The position numbers and the translations under genes were made by a program. A stretch of DNA of 27,501 nt, from NCBI GenBank assembly GCA_900543275.1, contig UQQL01000019.1, positions 1 through 27,501 of the forward strand. The letters are read 5' to 3'. Each line of letters opens with the position of its first letter. Positions within the stretch are counted from its first letter, which is position 1. The notes below the pieces were generated by a model. That model did not search any database, was not told the origin of the DNA, and saw nothing but the letters and a program-made list of their open reading frames with translations. Shown here piece by piece: positions 21,922 through 27,501 of this stretch. This DNA comes from an uncultured Collinsella sp. (lineage in GTDB: Bacteria > Actinomycetota > Coriobacteriia > Coriobacteriales > Coriobacteriaceae).

Positions 21922-21944
21922 GCGGCAAGACGGGCGTCTGCCGC
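21922..21944. repeat. GC-rich hairpin in a convergent gap
   Basis: GCGGCA (21922-21927) and GAC (21929-21931) pair with GTC (21936-21938) and TGCCGC (21939-21944), with one bulged A and a GGGC loop. No T-run follows on either strand. It lies 85 bp downstream of the EamA gene end. The function is not evident. Confidence 0.4.
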
Positions 21945-22028
21945 CGCGACTCGGTGCGAAATCAACGAGAACCAGTGCATTCCATTAAGCTAAAGTGTGT
22001 GAAGGCTCTCCCTAAAAAGGTGAGCTCT

Positions 22029-22964
22029 CTAGGCTTTTTTGGGTTTGTTGACGATGATGATGCCGCTGCAGACCAAGAGCAGGGCAACGATGACAGTAAC
22101 GGGGCTCGTGCCGGCGCCCTCGCCAAGCAGCAGTGCGCTCAGCAGTACGCCAAAGACCGGGTTCATAAACCCAAAGACCGAGACGCGGCTGACGGGGTTG
22201 ACGGCAAGCAGGCGCGACCACAGCGAGTAGGCGACCGCGGAGATAAGCGCCATGTAGATGATGAGCACGATGGCGGGGACAATCGCCGTGGGGGAGAGCG
22301 CGCCACCCATCAAAAAGCCGATGGCGGTGAGGACCAGGCCGCCGACCAAGAACTGCCACCCGGCAAGCAAGACGCCGTCGTGCTTGCGCGAGAAGATGCC
22401 GATCAGGCAGGTCGAAAGAGCACCCGCGACAGTGGAGGCTAGGATAAAGCCCTCGCCATCGAGCCTGAAGCCAAAGGTGCCATCTGCGCCCGAGAGGTTG
22501 ACGAGCGCGACGCCGGCAAAGCCCAGCGCACAGCCAAGCACCTTGGCCGTATTGAGCTTCTCGGTGTGAAATGCCAGGGCGGCAAAGAGGATTGCGAGGA
22601 AGTTGGCGCTGGCCTCGATGATGGAGCTCGACATGGCGCTGGCGCACGAGAGGCCCAGATAGAAAAAGAAGTACTGCCCGATAGTCTGGAAGAGCGACAA
22701 GACAAAGATGGGCTTGATGTCGCGAGCCTGCGGAATGAGGGGGCGGCGTTGGGCCGCACTCATCCCAACGATAACCAGGGCGCCGGCAAGCGTGAAGCGC
22801 AAGCCCGCAAAGAGCAGCTGCGAGGCGCTATCGTGCGCCGGGATACCAAAGAGTGCGTAGCCGATCTTGATGCAGGGAAACGCCGATCCCCAGAGTGCAC
22901 AGCAAACAAGACAACCCAGGATGAGTCCGGGCAGGGTGGCGAGATACGGCTTGCGGCTTTCCAT
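22029..22964 (-). CDS. EamA/DMT family transporter
   Basis: ATG 22964 is preceded by AGGAAGGA at four bases; an in-frame extension to 23006 would run into the purL terminator. The 311-residue protein has about ten membrane helices in two EamA repeats. Typical family sequences are CCALWGSAFPCIKIGY (first helix), FYLGLSCASAMSSSIIEASAN, the second repeat's VAGALSTCLIGIFSRKH, and PVSRVSVFGFMNPVFGVLLS followed by LLLGE. EamA proteins are drug/metabolite exporters; no substrate can be inferred. The C-terminus is short and basic (KPKKA). It is the only gene in its transcription unit. Confidence 0.9.
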   Translation of the reverse strand: MESRKPYLATLPGLILGCLVCCALWGSAFPCIKIGYALFGIPAHDSASQLLFAGLRFTLAGALVIVGMSAAQRRPLIPQARDIKPIFVLSLFQTIGQYFFFYLGLSCASAMSSSIIEASANFLAILFAALAFHTEKLNTAKVLGCALGFAGVALVNLSGADGTFGFRLDGEGFILASTVAGALSTCLIGIFSRKHDGVLLAGWQFLVGGLVLTAIGFLMGGALSPTAIVPAIVLIIYMALISAVAYSLWSRLLAVNPVSRVSVFGFMNPVFGVLLSALLLGEGAGTSPVTVIVALLLVCSGIIIVNKPKKA

Positions 22965-22989
22965 GATGTCCTTCCTGCATGCGCGAAGC

Positions 22990-23026
22990 AAAAAAGAACC
23001 CGCCACCGGATGTGTCGGTGGCGGGT
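22990..23026 (-). terminator. purL Rho-independent terminator
   Basis: On the minus strand a perfect 11-bp GC-rich stem (arms 23026-23016 and 23008-22998, core CCGCCACCG) with a 7-base loop is followed by TTCTTTTTT. It lies about 38 bp after the purL stop and just upstream of the EamA gene start. Confidence 0.9.
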
Positions 23027-23063
23027 GTTGTTACCCGAGGGGATTGTACCCGATGGGAAAGGT

Positions 23064-26000
23064 TTAAGCGAAGTAGGCCACGCCGCTCTCAAAGATCGGC
23101 ATGAACTTATCGCCGGGGACATGCTCGGGCACGTTGCGGTACAGGTTGTCGCCGCGACGCTCGGCATGGCCCATCTTGCCCAGGACGCGGCCGTCGGGGC
23201 TCGTGATGCCCTCGATGGCGAGTGCGGAGCCGTTGGGGTTGACAGAGAGATCCATGCTGGGCTTGCCGTTCTCGCCCACGTACTGCGTGGCGACCTGGCC
23301 GTTGGCGATCAGCTGGGCGAGCACTTCGTCATTGGCGACAAAGCGGCCCTCGCCGTGGCTGATGGCGACGGTGTAGGGGTCGTCCAGGCTGCACTGCGAC
23401 AGCCACGGGGACAAGTTGGACGAGATGCGGGTGCGCACCAGACGGCTCTGGTGGCGACCGATGGTGTTGAACGTCAACGTGGGCGCATCGGGCGTGGCGT
23501 CGACGATGTCGCCGTAGGGCACCAGGCCGAGCTTGATCAGGGCCTGGAAGCCGTTGCAGATGCCCAGCATCAGGCCATCGCGGGCCTTGAGCAGGTCGCG
23601 GACTGCCTCGGTGACCTCGGGAGCGCGGAAGAACGCCGTGATGAACTTGGCAGAGCCGTCGGGCTCGTCGCCGCCCGAGAAGCCGCCGGGGATCATAACG
23701 ATCTGGCTTGCACGGATGCGGCGGGCAAGCTCGCGGGTGCTCTCGGCGACGGCCTCGGGCGTGAGGTTGTTGATCACGAAGGTGTCGGCCTCGGCACCGG
23801 CGGCACGGAAGGCGCGGGCGCTGTCGTACTCGCAGTTGTTGCCGGGGAACACGGGGATGATCACGCGCGGGCGGGCGATCTTGGCGCCGCCGTACACGTG
23901 GATATCCTTGGCGCGGAAGTCGATGGTCTCGACCTCGGGGGTCTCGCCGGCGCTGCGGTAGGCGAAGACGCCCTCGATGCCGCTCTCCCAGGCCTCCTGG
24001 AGCTCGGCGAGCTCGATGACCTCGGAGCCGGTGTCGATGACATAGCCCTCGACGGTGGTGCCCAGGGGCTCGACGACAACGCCGTCGGCGACCTCGGGCA
24101 GCTCGGCATCCTCGGCGAGCTCGACGATAAAGCTACCGTAGAGCGGGGTGAAGAGGCTCTCCACGTCCACATCCTCGGCAAGCTCGATACCGATCTGGTT
24201 GCCGACGCACATTTTAAAGAGGCTCTCGGCGCCGCAGCCGTAGCCGGGCGTGGAGATGGCCAGGGCGTTGCCGTTGGCGGTGAGCGCCTCGACGGCGTCA
24301 AACGCGGCGAGCAGCTGCTGGGCGTCGGGGCGGTAATCCTCGCCGTAGGTGGCGGGGGCGATGCGGACGACGCGGTGCGTGAGGCCCTTGAACTCGGGCG
24401 AGACGGCGCGGGCGGCCTTGCCCACGGCGACGGCGAAGCTGATCAGGGTCGGCGGAACGTTGAGCTCGCCGGTCTCGTCCTCAAACGAACCGCTCATGGA
24501 GTCCTTGCCGCCGATGGCACCGGCACCCAGGTCGACCTGAGCCATAAGGGCACCCAGGACGGCAGCCATGGGCTTGCCCCAGCGCTCTGCTTCGGTGCGC
24601 AGGCGCTCGAAGTACTCCTGGAAGGAGAGGTAGGCGCGCTTGTGCTCAAAGCCGGCGGCAACGAGCTTGGCGATGGACTCGACCACGGACAGGTAGGCGC
24701 CCGCAAACTGGTCGGCCTCCATCAAATAGGGGTTGAAGCCCCATGCCATGGCACTCGCTGTGGTGGTCTCGCCGTCCACGGGGAACTTGGCGACCATGGC
24801 CGAGCTCGGGGTGAGCTGCGTCTTGCCGCCAAAGGGCATGAGCACGGTCGCGGCGCCGATGGTGGAGTCGAAGCGCTCGGAAAGGCCCTTGTTGGAAGCG
24901 ACGTTGAGGTCGGTGACGAGCGAGGTCATGCGCTCGGCGAGCGTGGTACCGGCCCAGCTGGGCTGCCACACACTGCGGGCGCAGACGTGGGCGACCTGGT
25001 GCTTGGGCGCACCGTTGGAGTTGAGGAACTCGCGGGACAGATCGACGATGGCGACGCCGTTCCAGGCCATGCGCATGCGCGGCTCGGCGGTAACCTCGGC
25101 GATAACGGTCGCCTCCAGGTTCTCCTCGGCGGCGTAGCCCATGAACTCCTCGACGTCACCGTCGGCGACGGCGCAGGCCATGCGCTCCTGGGATTCAGAG
25201 ATGGCGAGCTCGGTGCCGTCAAGACCGTCGTACTTCTTGGTCACGGTATCAAGGTCGACATACAGGCCGTCGGCAAGCTCGCCTACAGCGACCGAGACAC
25301 CGCCGGCGCCAAAGTCGTTGCAGCGCTTGATCAGACGGCAGGCATCGCCGCGGCGGAACAGGCGCTGCAGCTTGCGCTCGACCGGGGCGTTGCCCTTCTG
25401 GACCTCGGCGCCCGATGTCTCGATGGACTCGGTGTTCTGGGTCTTGGAGGAGCCGGTGGCACCGCCGATGCCGTCACGGCCGGTGCGGCCGCCCAACAGG
25501 ATGATCTTGTCGGTGGGGGCGGGGCACTCGCGACGCACGTGGTTTGCCGGGGTAGCGCCCACGACGGCGCCGACCTCCATGCGCTTGGCGACGTAGCCGG
25601 GGTGATAGAGTTCGTTGACCTGACCGGTGGCAAGGCCGATCTGGTTGCCGTAGCTGGAGTAGCCGGCGGCAGCAGTGGTCACGAGCTTACGCTGCGGCAG
25701 CTTGCCCTCGAGCGTCTCGGACACGGGGACGGTGGGGTCGCCGGCGCCGGTGACACGCATGGCCTGGTACACGTAGCTGCGGCCCGACAGCGGGTCGCGG
25801 ATGGCACCGCCCACGCAGGTGGCGGCACCGCCGAAGGGCTCGATCTCGGTCGGGTGGTTGTGGGTCTCGTTCTTAAAGAGGAACAGCCAGTCCTGGTCCT
25901 CGCCGTCGACATCGACCTTCACCTTGACGGTGCAGGCGTTGATCTCCTCGGACTCGTCGACATCGGTCATGACGCCGGTCTTCTTGAGGTACTTGGCGCC

Positions 26001-26810
26001 GATGGTGCCCATGTCCATGAGGCAGACGGGCTTGGTGTCGCGACCGAGTTCGTGGCGCATCTCCATGTAGCGGTCGAAGGCCTGCTGCACCACGGCGTCG
26101 TCGATCGTCACGTCGTCCAGGACGGTGCCGAAGGTGGTGTGGCGGCAGTGATCGGACCAGTAGGTGTCGATCACGCGGATCTCGGTGATGGTGGGGTCGC
26201 GATCCTCATCGCGGAAGTACTGCTGGCAGAAGGCGATGTCCGCCTCGTCCATGGCAAGGCCGCGCTCGGAAATAAAGGCGGCAAGGCCGGCTTCGTCGAG
26301 CTCGCGGAAACCGTCGAGCACCTCGACGGGCTGGGGCTCGGGGGTCTCCATGTACAGCGTCTCGGGCAGGTCGAGCGAGGCGATGCGCGCCTCGACGGGG
26401 TTCACCACGTAGTGCTTGATGGCATCAATGGCGGCCTCGTCCAGAGCGCCCGAGATCATATAGACCTTGGCGGAGCGCACGGCGGGGCGCTCGCCCTGGC
26501 TGATGAGCTGCACGCACTCGCTGGCGGAGTCGGCGCGCTGGTCAAACTGGCCAGGCAGGAATTCGACGGCAAAGACGGCGCCATCGCTTGCGGGGAGCTC
26601 GTCGTAGGTCACATCGACCTGGGGCTCGCTAAAGACGGTCGGCACGCAGGACCGGAAAAGCTCCTTGTCGATGCCCTCGACGTCGTAGCGGTTGATAATC
26701 CTCAGGGCCTCGATGCCCTTGATGCCGAGAATTTCGGTCAGCTCGCCCTTGAGCTGCTGAGCCTCGACGTCGAACCCGGGTTTCTTCTCCACGTAGATAC
26801 GAGAGACCAT
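23064..26810 (-). CDS. purL: Phosphoribosylformylglycinamidine synthase, single chain (PurL)
   Basis: This catalyses the fourth step of purine synthesis: FGAR + glutamine + ATP to FGAM. ATG 26810 (MVSRIYVEKKPGFDVEAQ) has AGGAA upstream; the in-frame region above it is not protein-like. The 1248-residue chain contains the N-terminal PurS-like part (1-about 200), two AIRS-type synthase halves with NHPTEIEPFGGAATCVGGAI (about 316) and LLGGRTGRDGIGGAT, a second half with GGKDSMSG, and a C-terminal glutaminase. The glutaminase shows the nucleophile in GICNGFQ (Cys1085) and the His1215-Glu1217 pair in GHAER. Length and order fit the 'clade II' FGAM synthases of clostridia and relatives, from memory. 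No other pur gene is in the window. Leader 26811-26919 shows no known riboswitch. Confidence 0.96.
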   Translation of the reverse strand: MVSRIYVEKKPGFDVEAQQLKGELTEILGIKGIEALRIINRYDVEGIDKELFRSCVPTVFSEPQVDVTYDELPASDGAVFAVEFLPGQFDQRADSASECVQLISQGERPAVRSAKVYMISGALDEAAIDAIKHYVVNPVEARIASLDLPETLYMETPEPQPVEVLDGFRELDEAGLAAFISERGLAMDEADIAFCQQYFRDEDRDPTITEIRVIDTYWSDHCRHTTFGTVLDDVTIDDAVVQQAFDRYMEMRHELGRDTKPVCLMDMGTIGAKYLKKTGVMTDVDESEEINACTVKVKVDVDGEDQDWLFLFKNETHNHPTEIEPFGGAATCVGGAIRDPLSGRSYVYQAMRVTGAGDPTVPVSETLEGKLPQRKLVTTAAAGYSSYGNQIGLATGQVNELYHPGYVAKRMEVGAVVGATPANHVRRECPAPTDKIILLGGRTGRDGIGGATGSSKTQNTESIETSGAEVQKGNAPVERKLQRLFRRGDACRLIKRCNDFGAGGVSVAVGELADGLYVDLDTVTKKYDGLDGTELAISESQERMACAVADGDVEEFMGYAAEENLEATVIAEVTAEPRMRMAWNGVAIVDLSREFLNSNGAPKHQVAHVCARSVWQPSWAGTTLAERMTSLVTDLNVASNKGLSERFDSTIGAATVLMPFGGKTQLTPSSAMVAKFPVDGETTTASAMAWGFNPYLMEADQFAGAYLSVVESIAKLVAAGFEHKRAYLSFQEYFERLRTEAERWGKPMAAVLGALMAQVDLGAGAIGGKDSMSGSFEDETGELNVPPTLISFAVAVGKAARAVSPEFKGLTHRVVRIAPATYGEDYRPDAQQLLAAFDAVEALTANGNALAISTPGYGCGAESLFKMCVGNQIGIELAEDVDVESLFTPLYGSFIVELAEDAELPEVADGVVVEPLGTTVEGYVIDTGSEVIELAELQEAWESGIEGVFAYRSAGETPEVETIDFRAKDIHVYGGAKIARPRVIIPVFPGNNCEYDSARAFRAAGAEADTFVINNLTPEAVAESTRELARRIRASQIVMIPGGFSGGDEPDGSAKFITAFFRAPEVTEAVRDLLKARDGLMLGICNGFQALIKLGLVPYGDIVDATPDAPTLTFNTIGRHQSRLVRTRISSNLSPWLSQCSLDDPYTVAISHGEGRFVANDEVLAQLIANGQVATQYVGENGKPSMDLSVNPNGSALAIEGITSPDGRVLGKMGHAERRGDNLYRNVPEHVPGDKFMPIFESGVAYFA

Positions 26811-26919
26811 TGGTTCCTGCCTTCCTGATCGGTTGGGCGTACGGTACGGTATGCGGCAGCGGTCGGTTTGCGGGGTCTGCCCTGCGGTCGCCTTGAGCCA
26901 CATGTTTGTAAACCTCACT

Positions 26920-26925
26920 ATGATA
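26920..26925 (-). promoter_or_regulatory. Possible purL -10 element
   Basis: TATCAT on the minus strand (26925-26920) would start purL transcription near 26913, leaving a leader of about 100 bases containing a tandem GTACGGTACGGTA stretch (about 26850). No good -35 is seen. Motif evidence only. Confidence 0.3.
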
Positions 26926-26958
26926 CGACAGCTCGCGGCGCGTTGAGGACGGCGAGGG

Positions 26959-26967
26959 TGCTACAGT
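26959..26967 (+). promoter_or_regulatory. Extended -10 promoter of the antiporter gene
   Basis: TGC-TACAGT (26959-26967) is an extended -10 element 28 bp before the antiporter ATG. The -35 region is poor. It is divergent from the purL promoter. Confidence 0.45.
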
Positions 26968-26994
26968 GAAGCGCAAACAAGAGAAAGGCATCAC

Positions 26995-27501
26995 ATGGCA
27001 TTCGTTTCGCTCGCCATCATCGCACTCGTGGCCTTTGCGAGTCCTTTTATCGCCTCCGCGATTCCCGGAAAACCCGTTCCCGAGACGGTCTTTTTGCTCG
27101 TGCTCGGCGCGGTACTGGGACCCCATATGCTCGGCGTCATCCATGTAGATGCTGAGGTCTCGCTTGTGTCCGAGCTGGGCCTGGCCTTTTTGTTCCTGCT
27201 TGCCGGCTTTGAGATCGACCCCAAGAGCATCACGGGCGTCGAGGGGCGCTACGGCTTGGCGACGTGGGTCGTCACGTTTGGTATCGCCTGGCTTGCCGTG
27301 CGCTTTACCCCGTGGTTCTCAGTCAGTCATTTCGACGGTATCGCCGTGACGCTTGCCCTCACTTCGACGGCGCTCGGTACGCTTGTGCCCATCATGCGTG
27401 AGCGCTCGCTCACCGGCACGCGCGTGGGCGACTCGATTCTCGCGTATGGCACTTGGGGCGAGCTCGGTCCCGTGCTCGCCATGTCGGTGCTGTTGTCTGC
27501 C
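26995..27501 (+). CDS. CPA2-type cation:proton antiporter, 3' truncated by window end
   Basis: ATG 26995 has GAGAAAGG six bases upstream. The 169 visible residues run open to the window edge. The sequence shows the Na+/H+ exchanger fold of the CPA2/KefB group: FIASAIPGKPVPETVFLLVL, GAVLGPHMLGVI, LGLAFLFLLAGFEIDPKS, then TLALTSTALGTLVPIMRER and DSILAYGTWGELGPVLAMS. The 'G.E.D' segment LLAGFEID and the TSTALGTL helix (S/T-rich where CPA2 proteins have the unwound helix) are characteristic. It probably exchanges Na+ or K+ for H+ at the membrane. Any C-terminal regulatory (TrkA) domain would lie outside the window. Confidence 0.88.
   Translation, partial: MAFVSLAIIALVAFASPFIASAIPGKPVPETVFLLVLGAVLGPHMLGVIHVDAEVSLVSELGLAFLFLLAGFEIDPKSITGVEGRYGLATWVVTFGIAWLAVRFTPWFSVSHFDGIAVTLALTSTALGTLVPIMRERSLTGTRVGDSILAYGTWGELGPVLAMSVLLSA

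Noticed and set aside
21883..22028. tRNA or small RNA gene in the convergent gap
   Set aside because: The hairpin at 21922-21944 does not extend to a cloverleaf, and no promoter or terminator frames an RNA gene.
22566..26828. 1420-codon open frame on the plus strand opposite purL
   Set aside because: It is an antisense shadow produced by high GC at third codon positions: the translation is repetitive Gly/Asp/Leu/Ala/Val-rich with no domain, while the minus-strand purL is complete with catalytic residues.
26811..26925. Purine riboswitch in the purL leader
   Set aside because: The conserved purine-aptamer loop sequences are not seen; the leader only shows a short GTACGGTACGGTA repeat.

Overview
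This is a high-GC, gene-dense stretch of ordinary bacterial chromosome. The protein content suggests an anaerobic member of the Coriobacteriia (Actinomycetota), most likely close to Collinsella. The evidence is a clade-II single-chain PurL, a lactate dehydrogenase clustered with an electron-transfer flavoprotein, a stand-alone bacterial Elp3, an LAxTG-type surface anchor and frequent GTG starts. The taxonomic call is inference from recall. The first 35 bases are not genomic: bases 3-35 match an Illumina Nextera transposase adapter, so the window begins at the end of a draft contig.

Layout. (1) 36-745: 3' part of a DUF4097 beta-strand-repeat protein, closed by a terminator. (2) 843-3623, plus strand: elp3 (tRNA wobble-uridine modification), immediately followed by a spermidine-synthase-fold methyltransferase-like protein with an N-terminal membrane anchor. 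(3) 3668-9289, minus strand: a three-gene DNA-processing or defence-like operon in the order TerB-N/TerB-C protein, BrxD/DUF2791-type ATPase, Lhr/BrxHII-like helicase. A perfect 12-bp inverted repeat sits before the helicase gene. (4) 9378-10094: a DUF554 membrane protein behind a palindromic operator candidate. (5) 10213-13419, minus strand: five unrecognised genes, four of them for exported or membrane-anchored proteins, one with an LAQTG sorting signal. (6) 13420-13765: a 346-bp regulatory-looking gap with inverted and direct repeats. (7) 13766-17391, plus strand: FAD lactate dehydrogenase, EtfB, and EtfA with a 2[4Fe-4S] ferredoxin domain. This is the architecture of the electron-confurcating Ldh-Etf complex. 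(8) 17388-18200: HD-domain phosphohydrolase (minus). (9) 18327-19332: azlCD branched-chain amino acid exporter. (10) 19483-20505: 2-keto-3-deoxygluconate permease. (11) 20696-21838: membrane diguanylate cyclase. (12) 22029-22964: EamA transporter (minus). (13) 23064-26810: purL (minus). (14) 26995-27501: 5' part of a CPA2-type cation:proton antiporter.

Most of the window is metabolic and transport housekeeping. The two places most likely to hold under-described biology are the TerB/ATPase/helicase operon and the five-gene surface-protein operon. No tRNA, rRNA, CRISPR array, IS element or prophage gene was seen.
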